NCBI RefSeq assembly: GCF_003991135.1
Contig: NZ_CP016379.1
Coordinates: 2,790,001-2,854,000, forward strand
Direction of reading: 5' to 3'
Source: Anoxybacter fermentans
GTDB taxonomy: Bacteria > Bacillota > Halanaerobiia > DY22613
DNA length: 64,000 bases
Each line of letters starts with the position of its first letter. Position 1 is the first letter of the stretch. The notes beneath the pieces were generated by a model, which was not told where the DNA came from, did no database searches, and saw only the letters and a program-made list of their open reading frames with translations. Positions 1 to 7,990 of the stretch are shown one piece after another. A program made the position numbers and the translations under genes.

Positions 1-1222
1 ATAAAGTCAAAGGTAATCCGATCTTTAAATAATCCATAAAACTGATCTTTATCCCCTCTTTTTGAGCCATCCCAGTTACAATTACATTGGCAGAAGCTCC
101 TATTACTGTCATATTACCACCTAAACAGGCACCCAGTGATAATGCCCACCAGAGAAATTGACTATTGTCAGATAACCCCTTAATTACGGGTATGGCAGTA
201 GCTACAAAAGGAATATTATCCAAAAAACCTGAAATTAATCCAGCTCCCCAGAGTGTCAAAGCCGAAGTAACAGCCAGATTTCCCTGGGTAGCATGTAAAA
301 TTCCCCGGGCCAACAGATCTAAAAGCCCGACTTTCTCCAATGCACCTACCAGAATAAATAATCCCGCAAAGAAGAAGATAGTTGCCCATTCTACTTCTCT
401 AAAAGCTTCATCTGCATTCACTTTACTGATCAGCATCAATAAAAGCGCACCAATAATGGCAACAGCAGCAGTTTCAATTCCCAAAAGATCATGGAACATA
501 AAGCCAATCAAGGTCAATCCCAAAATACTAAGAGATTTGTAAACCAATTCTTTATTTTTAAGGCTAATTTCGCAATTCAGGTTTTTAATTTGTTCCCGTA
601 TTTCATCAGAAACCTCAAGCTGACGACGATAAAGCAGATAAATAATGGTAATGGTTACTATATAAATAATTAAGACAACCGGACCCAAATTAAGAATAAA
701 ATCCATAAAACTTAATCCGGTAGCACTTCCAATCATAATATTGGGAGGGTCACCAATAAGAGTAGCAGTTCCTCCAATATTTGAAGAAAGAATTTCAGCA
801 ATCAAATACGGAACAGGTGAAACATTTAAAGCCTTGCTAACTACCAATGTAATCGGTGCTATCATAACAACTGTTGTAACATTATCTAAAAGTGCTGAAA
901 AAACAGCAGTCAAAGCAGAGAATAATACTAAAATTTTTACAGGACTACCCTCAACCCAATTTACCAATTTATAAGCAATATATTGAAATACACCAGTTTT
1001 CCGTGTAATGGAAACAAGAATCATCATAGAAACCAATAAGCTCAATGTATCAAAATCCACAAAATTAATAGCATCTGCCGCTGACAAAGGACCAAATAAG
1101 ACCACTATAGTTGCCCCAAGTAAAGTAATAACAGCTCTGTCTACTTTCTCAGAGATAATAAATCCATAAATGATTAAAAAAATACTTGATGCTTCAGTCA
1201 TTTCTGCAATAGAGAATTGCAT
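1..1222 (-). CDS. ArsB/NhaD-type (SLC13-like) ion permease, partial
   Basis: The minus-strand frame is open from an ATG at 1222 to the left edge, so the C-terminus is missing. The translation starts MQFSIAEMTEASSIFLI and consists of hydrophobic segments. It includes the ArsB/NhaD family signatures ALLDNVTTVV, IGGTATLIGDPPNIMIG and, in the second half, SGFLDNIPFVATAIPVIKG. The two halves repeat the same motif layout, as expected for the internal two-fold symmetry of this transporter fold. The family moves Na+/H+, arsenite or dicarboxylates across the inner membrane; the substrate here cannot be told. The RBS GAGGTGATG lies just upstream. The mpsC-like gene is 17 bp upstream in the same direction, so the two are probably co-transcribed. 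Confidence 0.85.
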   Translation of the reverse strand, partial: MQFSIAEMTEASSIFLIIYGFIISEKVDRAVITLLGATIVVLFGPLSAADAINFVDFDTLSLLVSMMILVSITRKTGVFQYIAYKLVNWVEGSPVKILVLFSALTAVFSALLDNVTTVVMIAPITLVVSKALNVSPVPYLIAEILSSNIGGTATLIGDPPNIMIGSATGLSFMDFILNLGPVVLIIYIVTITIIYLLYRRQLEVSDEIREQIKNLNCEISLKNKELVYKSLSILGLTLIGFMFHDLLGIETAAVAIIGALLLMLISKVNADEAFREVEWATIFFFAGLFILVGALEKVGLLDLLARGILHATQGNLAVTSALTLWGAGLISGFLDNIPFVATAIPVIKGLSDNSQFLWWALSLGACLGGNMTVIGASANVIVTGMAQKEGIKISFMDYLKIGLPLTL

Positions 1223-1239
1223 ATCTCATCACCTCACTT

Positions 1240-1590
1240 TTAATCGAATTTTCTATCCAGAATAAATATATCAATCCTTTCACCAGTTTTTGTACTTATA
1301 TCACAATGGATACTGATTACTCTTGCACCTGTAACCTGTTGAATTAAATGTTCTAATTGAGGACGACATACCTCCTCTAAATGATAGCGAAATTCTTTAA
1401 TCACCCGTTGACCTTCATGGTTTTGTGCCAGTTGCTTTTCTGCAGGAGTTAAAACACCTTTCAAACGAACAATCACCATATCATCTATGATATAAGTTTT
1501 AGCGGACTCTGCACCACGTCCAAACTGCTCTTTTTGAAATTTAACCATTAAGCTAGAAATCTTATCAGCCAATTCACCTTTAGTTGGCAT
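1240..1590 (-). CDS. MpsC/DUF2294 family protein
   Basis: This 116-aa soluble protein begins MPTKGELADKISS. The ATG at 1590 is preceded by AAGGGGGAATT, which favours it over an in-frame start ten codons upstream. Conserved family features include the early FQKEQFGRGAES segment, the central KGVLTPAEKQL segment and the near C-terminal CDISTKTGERIDIFIL. DUF2294 is now called MpsC after a Na+-translocating, membrane-potential-generating system of staphylococci. No MpsA or MpsB lies in the window. The partner here is the downstream ion permease, so a role in sodium or potential homeostasis is inferred. A structured leader precedes the gene. Confidence 0.75.
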   Translation of the reverse strand: MPTKGELADKISSLMVKFQKEQFGRGAESAKTYIIDDMVIVRLKGVLTPAEKQLAQNHEGQRVIKEFRYHLEEVCRPQLEHLIQQVTGARVISIHCDISTKTGERIDIFILDRKFD

Positions 1591-1635
1591 TTTATAATTC
1601 CCCCTTTTACTTCTCATATTTTACCCAAAAAAGAT

Positions 1636-1735
1636 AAAAACCAGCCGCATTCAGGGGGACAGAAATACCCAGAACACTAGCTGGTCTATCGGGCGACAAA
1701 GATCAAAAAGATCCCCTTCGCCCAATCTACCAAAG
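1636..1735 (-). promoter_or_regulatory. switch-like structured leader RNA upstream of mpsC and permease
   Basis: Read on the minus strand, GGGCGA (1718-1723) pairs with TCGCCC (1691-1696), enclosing an AGGGGA and a GATC/GATC hairpin. TTGGT (1729-1733) can pair with ACCAG of ACCAGC (1680-1685). The same ACCAGC can instead pair with GCTGGT (1640-1645), which is followed by TTTTT and a second T run, as in an intrinsic terminator. AGGGGA can also reach the TCCCCC stretch near 1655. Mutually exclusive pairings ending in a terminator suggest a riboswitch or attenuator. I could not assign it to a known class. Na+ or Li+ sensing is a guess from the transporter it precedes. Confidence 0.45.
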
Positions 1736-1847
1736 AATATTCACTTTTTTATATTTATACTCCGATTTTGATTATAATACTTCTTTTTTAAACTGTCAAG
1801 AATTTATACTGAGAAAATACATTTTTGACATTAATTTAACCCAATAC

Positions 1848-3314
1848 TTACATTAAAGGGGTAAACGCCAGGTATTCATCATTGCTCTCCTCACTTAAGA
1901 AATCTCTTATCACCTGTGAAAGAATTTGAATACCTTTTAACATCTCCTCCTCTTCTACGGCGGCAATACTTAGTCTGAAAAACTGATTGGGCTGCCTATC
2001 AGGGTAAAAAACTGAACCTGGGACAAAGATTACACCATTGGACAGACATTTTTTGTATAACCGATTGGAAGAATATCCATCCGGTAATGCCAGCCAGAAG
2101 TTCAATCCTCCTTCAGGTACTCTGTACTTAACCTGAGATGGAAGATACTGAGCCAGCAATTTTACAAAATACTTATATTTCTCAAAATAAATCTGCCGCA
2201 TTCCTTCAATATGCTTTTCCCATAAACCATTACGTAATAAAAGATCAAAGGTACGTTGAATTAATCCTGAAGAAGAGATATCAGAAGTATGTTTAGCCGC
2301 CATCATCCGGCCAATGAACTGATCCGGGATCACTATAAAAGCAATTCTAAAGCCGGGAAGAAAGATTTTACTAAAACTCTTAATATAAATTACTTCCTCT
2401 GCTCCTTTCATTGCCCGTAAAGGTTTAATAGGCTTTTCCGTAAAGTATAGGTCACTTAAACAGTCATCTTCCACTATAGTCAATCCCCATTCAGATGATA
2501 TCTCCAATAATTTTTCTTTCGTTTCACGGCTATAAGTATAACCTGTAGGGTTTTGAAATGCAGTCATGATATAAAGAAACTTAGGCTGATATTCTGCCAG
2601 TTTAGCCTTAAGAATCTCAAGGTCAATTCCATTTTCCCGAATTGGAATAGAGACAACTTTAGCTCCCCGTAATTTAAAAGCAGAGATAGCACCGGGATAA
2701 GTTGGCTCTTCGGTAAAAACTACATCCCCATAATTTAAAAGACCTTTTGCCAGGATATCAATCCCCTGCTGTGCTCCTGAAACCACCTGAATATTTCCAA
2801 TCTGGCAAGAAATATTTTTCTTTAAAAGATACTGATAAAACGCTTCCCTTAAAGGCTTATAGCCCATACTTTCCTGATACCCAAATGCTTCTCCACCATC
2901 CCGATCCAACACATGATTGATTGCTTTTTTCACATCCTGAATGGGAAAAAGATCAGCATCAGGTGTAGCAGTAGCAAAACTGATTACATTTTGCTTTAAG
3001 GGCATCTGGCCCTGATTCATAAGCTGAATCTCTTCATCAACAAAGATTCCCTTTTGATCAACTTTATGGTCAAAGGGAGCCACATAAGTACCGCTCCCCA
3101 CCTTTTTTAATACCAATCCTTCTTTCTCCAACAATTTGTACGCATTAACCACCGTTACATTATTTACATCCAGTATTTTTGCCAGCTGACGAATAGGCGG
3201 TAACTTTTGATATTCTTTCAAAACACCCTTTTCAATCATCCCCTTTAACTGCCTATATAACTGAATGTATAAAGGTTGTTCCCCTTTCCTGTCCAATTGT
3301 ATTTCTTGATACAT
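1848..3314 (-). CDS. pdxR: MocR/PdxR-type regulator of vitamin B6 synthesis (GntR HTH plus aminotransferase domain)
   Basis: The 488-aa protein has an N-terminal GntR winged helix (about residues 10-80: QPLYIQLYRQLKGMIEKG, then LPPIRQLAKILDVNNVTV) and a fold-type I aminotransferase domain from about 105. The PLP lysine lies in YIKSFSKIFLPGFR, with the upstream AFQNPTGYTYS and the EDDCLSDLYF aspartate region. MocR proteins of this type sense PLP and activate pdxST. The gene is divergent from pdxS across a 155-bp spacer full of TACAAT repeats, the classic arrangement for pdxR. The length is normal for the family. A role other than B6 control is possible but unlikely given the neighbours. Confidence 0.88.
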   Translation of the reverse strand: MYQEIQLDRKGEQPLYIQLYRQLKGMIEKGVLKEYQKLPPIRQLAKILDVNNVTVVNAYKLLEKEGLVLKKVGSGTYVAPFDHKVDQKGIFVDEEIQLMNQGQMPLKQNVISFATATPDADLFPIQDVKKAINHVLDRDGGEAFGYQESMGYKPLREAFYQYLLKKNISCQIGNIQVVSGAQQGIDILAKGLLNYGDVVFTEEPTYPGAISAFKLRGAKVVSIPIRENGIDLEILKAKLAEYQPKFLYIMTAFQNPTGYTYSRETKEKLLEISSEWGLTIVEDDCLSDLYFTEKPIKPLRAMKGAEEVIYIKSFSKIFLPGFRIAFIVIPDQFIGRMMAAKHTSDISSSGLIQRTFDLLLRNGLWEKHIEGMRQIYFEKYKYFVKLLAQYLPSQVKYRVPEGGLNFWLALPDGYSSNRLYKKCLSNGVIFVPGSVFYPDRQPNQFFRLSIAAVEEEEMLKGIQILSQVIRDFLSEESNDEYLAFTPLM

Positions 3315-3317
3315 AAA

Positions 3318-3426
3318 ATTGTACCCCCTAACATTTTTTTAATCCGACATATTGACAATACAATCATTATTTGCAATAATACAATTAGTACAATTACCGT
3401 ACAATTTTAAATTGTTCCCATACAAT
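3318..3426. promoter_or_regulatory. pdxR-pdxS intergenic operator with direct TACAAT repeats
   Basis: TACAAT occurs at 3359, 3380, 3389, 3400 and 3421, and its inverse ATTGTA at 3318. Start-to-start spacings of 21, 9, 11 and 21 bp are near multiples of a helical turn. MocR regulators bind direct repeats of this kind. A TTGACA at 3352-3357 could be a -35 for pdxS. That these are PdxR sites is inference from position. Confidence 0.55.
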
Positions 3427-3469
3427 TATTATAACACAAACTTTATCTCTAATAAAGGAGGCGTTTAGT

Positions 3470-4348
3470 ATGTCTGAACGTTTTGAGCTGAACAAAAACC
3501 TGGCCCAGATGCTAAAAAACGGCGTAATTATGGATGTAACTAATGTTGAACAGGCAAAAATCGCCGAAGAGGCAGGCGCAGCAGCAGTAATGGCACTAGA
3601 ACGAGTTCCAGCAGACATCCGCAAAGAAGGTGGAGTAGCAAGGATGTCCGATCCTCAAATGATTGAAGAGATAATGAATGCTGTCTCCATTCCAGTAATG
3701 GCAAAAGTCCGAATCGGCCACTTTGTAGAAGCACAGATTCTAGAAGCCCTCGGTATTGACTACATAGACGAAAGCGAAGTTTTGACCCCAGCTGATGAAG
3801 TAAATCATATTGACAAAACAGCTTTTAAAGTTCCCTTTGTCTGTGGAGCGAGAAACTTAGGTGAAGCACTCCGCCGGATTGGTGAAGGAGCAGCAATGAT
3901 CAGAACCAAAGGTGAAGCAGGAACCGGTAATGTAGTAGAAGCTGTACGGCATATGCGCACCATTATGAGTGAAATCCGCCGTCTAACTGTTCTTAGTCAG
4001 GAGGAATTGATGGCAGTCGCCAAAGAAATGCAAGCACCATTCCACCTGGTTGAATATGTAGCTAAAAACGGAAAATTACCGGTGGTTAACTTTGCTGCCG
4101 GCGGTATTGCAACACCTGCTGATGCTGCTTTAATGATGCAACTGGGTGCAGACGGAGTATTTGTCGGGTCTGGAATTTTCAAATCCTCTAATCCAAAAAA
4201 ACGTGCCAGAGCCATCGTATTGGCAGTTACCCATTATAATGACCCAGAGATGCTGTTAAAAGTCTCTAGAGATTTGGGGGAACCGATGGTAGGTATTAAT
4301 ATAGACGACTTAGATCACAAAAATCGACTGGCAGAAAGAGGTTGGTAA
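3470..4348 (+). CDS. pdxS: pyridoxal 5'-phosphate synthase subunit PdxS
   Basis: This 292-aa TIM-barrel synthase condenses ribose-5-phosphate, glyceraldehyde-3-phosphate and ammonia into PLP in the cytosol. The sequence is strongly conserved: [20 protein letters not shown], the Schiff-base lysine region [28 protein letters not shown], the phosphate loop [13 protein letters not shown] and [11 protein letters not shown]. It starts after AAAGGAGGCG. It forms a two-gene operon with pdxT, whose ATG follows the stop by one base. PdxR is encoded divergently and is the likely activator. Confidence 0.97.
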   Translation: MSERFELNKNLAQMLKNGVIMDVTNVEQAKIAEEAGAAAVMALERVPADIRKEGGVARMSDPQMIEEIMNAVSIPVMAKVRIGHFVEAQILEALGIDYIDESEVLTPADEVNHIDKTAFKVPFVCGARNLGEALRRIGEGAAMIRTKGEAGTGNVVEAVRHMRTIMSEIRRLTVLSQEELMAVAKEMQAPFHLVEYVAKNGKLPVVNFAAGGIATPADAALMMQLGADGVFVGSGIFKSSNPKKRARAIVLAVTHYNDPEMLLKVSRDLGEPMVGINIDDLDHKNRLAERGW

Positions 4349-4349
4349 T

Positions 4350-4940
4350 ATGCTTAAAGTCGGTATATTAGCTATACAGGGCGGCATTGAAGAACACGAA
4401 GCACATCTAAGACAGCTCGGTGTCGATACAGTACAGATTAAAAAACCAGGCCAATTAGCAAACTGTCACGGAATAATTCTGCCTGGTGGAGAAAGTACAG
4501 CCATCGGCAAGACTCTGCTCGAAACCTCTATAGCTCAAGAAATTATCGAAAAATCCAAAGTCGGAATGCCCATCTGGGGAACCTGTGCTGGAATGATTCT
4601 CTTAGCAAAAGAGATCGAAAACCAGACAGAAAATTACTTAAAACTTCTCGATATCACTGTCCACCGCAATGGATACGGTCGCCAGATCGATAGTTTTAAA
4701 ACTGAAGCCATTATTCCTGCTATTTCAAAAGAACCAATTCCTCTTGTATTTATTCGTGCCCCATATGTTACAAGGGTTGGATCAGATGTTAAAGTCCTTT
4801 TACAGCTGGATGGCAAAATCGTTGCAGTACAGCAGAATAACATTTTGGGTACTTCCTTCCACCCAGAATTAACAGATGATCTCCGATTCCATGAATACTT
4901 CCTTAAGATGGTTCGAAAATTTGCTTTAGAAAAGGAATAA
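4350..4940 (+). CDS. pdxT: pyridoxal 5'-phosphate synthase glutaminase subunit PdxT
   Basis: This 196-aa class I glutamine amidotransferase feeds ammonia to PdxS. Visible motifs are LPGGESTAIGKTL, the nucleophile elbow WGTCAGMILLA and the catalytic His-Glu pair in TSFHPELTDD near the C-terminus. The usual PdxT start VGILAIQGGIEEH is present. It is coupled to pdxS with a 1-bp gap. Length is typical of the family. Confidence 0.97.
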   Translation: MLKVGILAIQGGIEEHEAHLRQLGVDTVQIKKPGQLANCHGIILPGGESTAIGKTLLETSIAQEIIEKSKVGMPIWGTCAGMILLAKEIENQTENYLKLLDITVHRNGYGRQIDSFKTEAIIPAISKEPIPLVFIRAPYVTRVGSDVKVLLQLDGKIVAVQQNNILGTSFHPELTDDLRFHEYFLKMVRKFALEKE

Positions 4941-5035
4941 ATTGACCTTCGGCCCTAATATTTTATAAGGAAAATTTATTGATACCAGGGATGAAAGCTA
5001 TCTACAACTGTATAATTTCCTTGATATTAAAAATC

Positions 5036-5080
5036 AAGGCTAAATTGGTAAACTTTGATTTTACCGATTTAGCCTTTTAT
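5036..5080 (+). terminator. intrinsic terminator after pdxST
   Basis: A 17-bp stem (AAGGCTAAATTGGTAAA with its near-perfect complement) with a short loop is followed by TTTTAT. It ends the pdxST transcript. Confidence 0.85.
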
Positions 5081-5139
5081 CATTTCAAAAAAGGTTTTCT
5101 TTCATTTATCACGAATATTTAAATACAGGAGGTGTTTTC

Positions 5140-5751
5140 ATGAAACTGAAGATAATTCCATTATTTATCTTAATTTTGCTAATATCTGTTACTCAAACAA
5201 GTTCAGCTGAAGATCAAGAGTATCAAATTCCCGATAATTTTGACCAACTTGTGGATATAACCTTTAAGACCATTTACCGCAATATCAAAGTAAATGAAAA
5301 CCTTTTTTACGACCTCTACCTTTTTGATGAAAACTTTATGGTTCTGTCAGCTATAACCAGAGGCCAGGGATTTCAGTTGTCCTTACGTCAAATTAAAGAA
5401 TATTACAAAAAAAGTCTTGACAAATATGATCTTGAAAAAAATTTTATGCTTATGGTCATGGCCTATGACTTAAATGAAAAACATGATTTTTCCAATCTAT
5501 CATCCCGGATAGGGATTCGTAATTCTAAAGGTAAAGTAATATATGGAACCGAATTAGAAAACTATAATTCCCTCTTTATTATCAGTTTTCCAAAAGAACA
5601 GGTTGATCAGCTTTTAAAAGACGAGAAATTAATTATCATACAATTTAAAGAAAAAAACGGTCAACTTTATGAGGTAACCTATAAACGCAACTATCGGGAT
5701 GAAATTCCGGTAAAAATAAAAGAGTTAATAGAAATTTTAAAGGGAGAATAG
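5140..5751 (+). CDS. exported hypothetical protein
   Basis: I do not recognise a family. The 203-aa product begins with a clear signal peptide (MKLKIIPLFILILLISVTQT, with SSAED as a plausible cleavage site) and is otherwise soluble and rich in Lys, Asp and Tyr. There is no lipobox cysteine. The start follows AGGAGGTGTTTTC. It is monocistronic between the pdxT terminator and its own terminator, whose stem overlaps the stop codon. An exported or periplasmic location is inferred. Confidence 0.75.
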   Translation: MKLKIIPLFILILLISVTQTSSAEDQEYQIPDNFDQLVDITFKTIYRNIKVNENLFYDLYLFDENFMVLSAITRGQGFQLSLRQIKEYYKKSLDKYDLEKNFMLMVMAYDLNEKHDFSNLSSRIGIRNSKGKVIYGTELENYNSLFIISFPKEQVDQLLKDEKLIIIQFKEKNGQLYEVTYKRNYRDEIPVKIKELIEILKGE

Positions 5752-5766
5752 CTTCTCCCTTTTTTA
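5739..5766 (+). terminator. intrinsic terminator overlapping the end of the exported-protein gene
   Basis: AAGGGAGAA pairs with TTCTCCCTT and runs into T6. The stop codon lies in the loop. An almost identical hairpin plus flank lies after the alcohol dehydrogenase at 7309-7336. Confidence 0.85.
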
Positions 5767-5769
5767 TTT

Positions 5770-5956
5770 ATGATTTTACTGCAAAAAACTAATTTCGAGC
5801 GACATAGAAATTTTTCGTTAAACCATCCTGGTGAGATTTCAGTCGAAATAAGGCCTCATACGAAGATTGATAAGCTAATCAAGTCACTAAAATCGAACTT
5901 TAGACGGTTCAAAAAATTTCTCTTGAAGCGAAAAATTAGCTTTTTGCATTAAATTA
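5770..5956 (+). repeat. palindromic intergenic repeat, copy R1 (187 bp)
   Basis: Left end ATGATTTTACTGCAAAAAAC, arm GAGCGACATAG, middle AAATAAGGCCTCAT; right end AAAAATTAGCTTTTTGCA. The inner hairpins are shortened compared with full copies. Forward orientation is defined as the GCGACATAG arm on the left. Confidence 0.85.
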
Positions 5957-6053
5957 TTTATTTAAACTTAAAAAACCAACTTAACTCAATAATCCTGACA
6001 CCTTTGATTGGGAGTTATATTTTACTAGCGAAAAAAAGTATATATAAATACCC

Positions 6054-6082
6054 TTGACTTTATTTAAAAAATGTGATACTAT
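6054..6082 (+). promoter_or_regulatory. sigma-A promoter of the alcohol dehydrogenase
   Basis: TTGACT (6054-6059), 17-bp spacer, TACTAT (6077-6082). Two direct copies of AAGATATATTT follow at about 6094-6115. Confidence 0.65.
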
Positions 6083-6114
6083 TTTATTAGTTAAGATATA
6101 TTTTTAAGATATAT

Positions 6115-6132
6115 TTGATAAAAAAATCACAA
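6115..6132. promoter_or_regulatory. degenerate Rex-like operator
   Basis: TTGATAAAAAAATCACAA matches the right half of a Rex box (TTGTGA-N6-TCACAA) perfectly and the left half imperfectly. It lies between the promoter and the RBS of a dehydrogenase of the kind Rex often controls. The match is weak. Confidence 0.3.
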
Positions 6133-6152
6133 ACATAAAAGGAGGACTACAT

Positions 6153-7307
6153 ATGGAAAAAACATTTAGATTTTTTATGCCACCAGTTAGTTTAATGGGA
6201 CCCGGATGTCTAAAAGACCTGGGGAAAGAAATAGTTAATTTAGGGCTAAAAAAAGCTTTAATAGTAACTGATAAAGTTTTAGTTCAAATAGGGTTGGTTA
6301 ATCAATTAACAGAAGTGTTAACTTCAGAAGGAATAGAGTACGTTATCTATGATGGAACCCAACCAAATCCGACAGTTAAAAATGTAGAAGATGGATTAAA
6401 GATGTTAAAAGAAAATAATTGTGATTTCTTAATTTCTTTTGGTGGAGGTTCTCCTCACGACTGCGCTAAAGGTATAGGTATAGTCGCTACAAATGGTGGT
6501 TCAATAAAAGATTATGAAGGTGTAAACAAATCAACTAAACCTGGGCTACCTTTAATTGCAGTAAATACAACAGCTGGTACTGCTAGTGAAATGACTAGAT
6601 TTTGTATCATAACAGACGAAGAAAGACATGTTAAAATGGCTATTGTAGATTGGCATACAACTCCTATTTTAGCAGTAAACGACCCTCTTTTAATGGTAGG
6701 TATGCCTAAATCATTAACAGCTGCAACAGGTATGGATGCCTTAACACATGCAATCGAAGCTTATGTTTCAACTGAAGCAACACCGGTTACAGATGCTTGT
6801 GCACTGATGGCAATCGAGCTAATTTCAAAATACTTAAGAAGAGCAGTTGAAAATGGTGAAGATTATGAAGCGAGAGATAAAATGGCATATGCTGAATTCT
6901 TAGCCGGTATGGCATTTAACAATGCTAGTTTAGGATACGTTCATGCTATGGCACATCAATTAGGTGGATTCTATGATCTACCACATGGAGTATGTAATGC
7001 AGTATTGCTTCCACATGTTCAGAGATTCAATGCTAAAGTTGTACCTGAAAGATTTATTAATATAGCCAGAGCAATGGGAGAAAATGTAGAAGGCCTTTCA
7101 GCAGAGGAAGCTGCTGAAAAAGCGATTGAAGCTATTGTAAAATTAGCATCAGATATTGGAATCCCATCTGGATTAAAAGAACTAGGAGTTAAAGAAGAAG
7201 ATATAAAAACTCTTTCAGAAAACGCCTTGAAAGATGCATGTGGACTAACAAATCCAAAACAAGCTAGTTTAGAAGAAATAATGGAAATATATAAACAGGC
7301 AATGTAA
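6153..7307 (+). CDS. iron-containing alcohol dehydrogenase
   Basis: This 384-aa group III (Fe-ADH) enzyme interconverts aldehydes and alcohols with NAD(P)H, a fermentative electron sink. It has the nucleotide-binding [14 protein letters not shown] loop, [13 protein letters not shown] and the metal-binding histidine region ([33 protein letters not shown]). Its length and start are typical, with AAAGGAGG before the ATG. It is monocistronic with its own promoter and terminator. Substrate specificity (ethanol, butanol or 1,3-propanediol type) cannot be read from the sequence. Confidence 0.94.
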   Translation: MEKTFRFFMPPVSLMGPGCLKDLGKEIVNLGLKKALIVTDKVLVQIGLVNQLTEVLTSEGIEYVIYDGTQPNPTVKNVEDGLKMLKENNCDFLISFGGGSPHDCAKGIGIVATNGGSIKDYEGVNKSTKPGLPLIAVNTTAGTASEMTRFCIITDEERHVKMAIVDWHTTPILAVNDPLLMVGMPKSLTAATGMDALTHAIEAYVSTEATPVTDACALMAIELISKYLRRAVENGEDYEARDKMAYAEFLAGMAFNNASLGYVHAMAHQLGGFYDLPHGVCNAVLLPHVQRFNAKVVPERFINIARAMGENVEGLSAEEAAEKAIEAIVKLASDIGIPSGLKELGVKEEDIKTLSENALKDACGLTNPKQASLEEIMEIYKQAM

Positions 7308-7308
7308 A

Positions 7309-7336
7309 AAGGGAGAATAGCCTCTCCCTTTTTTAT
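7309..7336 (+). terminator. intrinsic terminator after alcohol dehydrogenase
   Basis: AAGGGAGA pairs with TCTCCCTT, followed by T6. It is nearly identical to the terminator at 5739-5766. Confidence 0.85.
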
Positions 7337-7338
7337 TT

Positions 7339-7567
7339 ATGATTAAACTGCAAAAAGCTAATTTTAAGCGTTATTGAAATTTTTCGTTAAACCATCTTAG
7401 TGAAATGAAAAGAGAAATAAGGCCTCATCACAGGATGTGATGAGCTAATCAAGGGCCAGGAGGGCCCGTTGATTAGTGCACCTTATTTCGACTGAGATTG
7501 AACTTTAAATAGTTTAATGAAAAATTTCATTATGAAGCGAAAAATTAGCTTTTTGCAGTTTAGTTAT
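7339..7567 (+). repeat. palindromic intergenic repeat, copy R2 (full length, about 229 bp)
   Basis: Full-length copy with ends AAACTGCAAAAAGCTAATTT and AATTAGCTTTTTGCAGTTTA. Inner hairpins are CTCATCACAGG/TGATGAG and CTAATCAAGGGCC/GGGCCCGTTGATTAG. It lies between convergent genes. Confidence 0.9.
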
Positions 7568-7597
7568 TTACTTAAAATTAACTCTGAGGCTACACTT

Positions 7598-7951
7598 TTA
7601 AAATAAAATAATTTTCGTTACATCTCCTTTTAGTGCCTGCTTAAAAAATTCTGGAAAACGAAGTGTTCCTTTTTGAATAGCTATTAAATCTGACTTATCC
7701 AACATTGTTCGATATTTAAGTTTTCCAATATATTTTTCAAAATCGATCTTTATTTCTCCGTCTTTTGTTAAAAAAAGCTCTCTTAGATAAGCAGTAATCT
7801 TTTTTGAGCAGAATTCTCCCTGATTTTCATCTGGAAATATAAATATATACGTAAAAGTCTTATCACCATCTAATAATTTAACTTCACTAATACGTCCAAT
7901 ATTTATTACATGCCAGCCTTGACCCCATAAGACGCCTTCTTCAACTCCCAT
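7598..7951 (-). CDS. conserved hypothetical protein, last gene of the hydrogenase operon
   Basis: I do not recognise a family for this 117-aa soluble protein, which starts MGVEEGVLWGQGWHVINIG. It has no cysteine cluster motif (a single Cys near residue 48) and no membrane segment. Its ATG is preceded by GGAGGTGCAGAT and lies 39 bp after the group-B-like hydrogenase stop, same strand, so co-transcription is likely. It may be an accessory of that hydrogenase; this is inference from position only. Confidence 0.7.
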   Translation of the reverse strand: MGVEEGVLWGQGWHVINIGRISEVKLLDGDKTFTYIFIFPDENQGEFCSKKITAYLRELFLTKDGEIKIDFEKYIGKLKYRTMLDKSDLIAIQKGTLRFPEFFKQALKGDVTKIILF

Positions 7952-7990
7952 ATCTGCACCTCCAAAAGTTTATGAAAACCCTGGCCTAGC

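Noticed and set aside
5770-5952. 60-aa plus-strand open frame
   Set aside because: It lies wholly inside repeat R1 and only reflects the repeat sequence.
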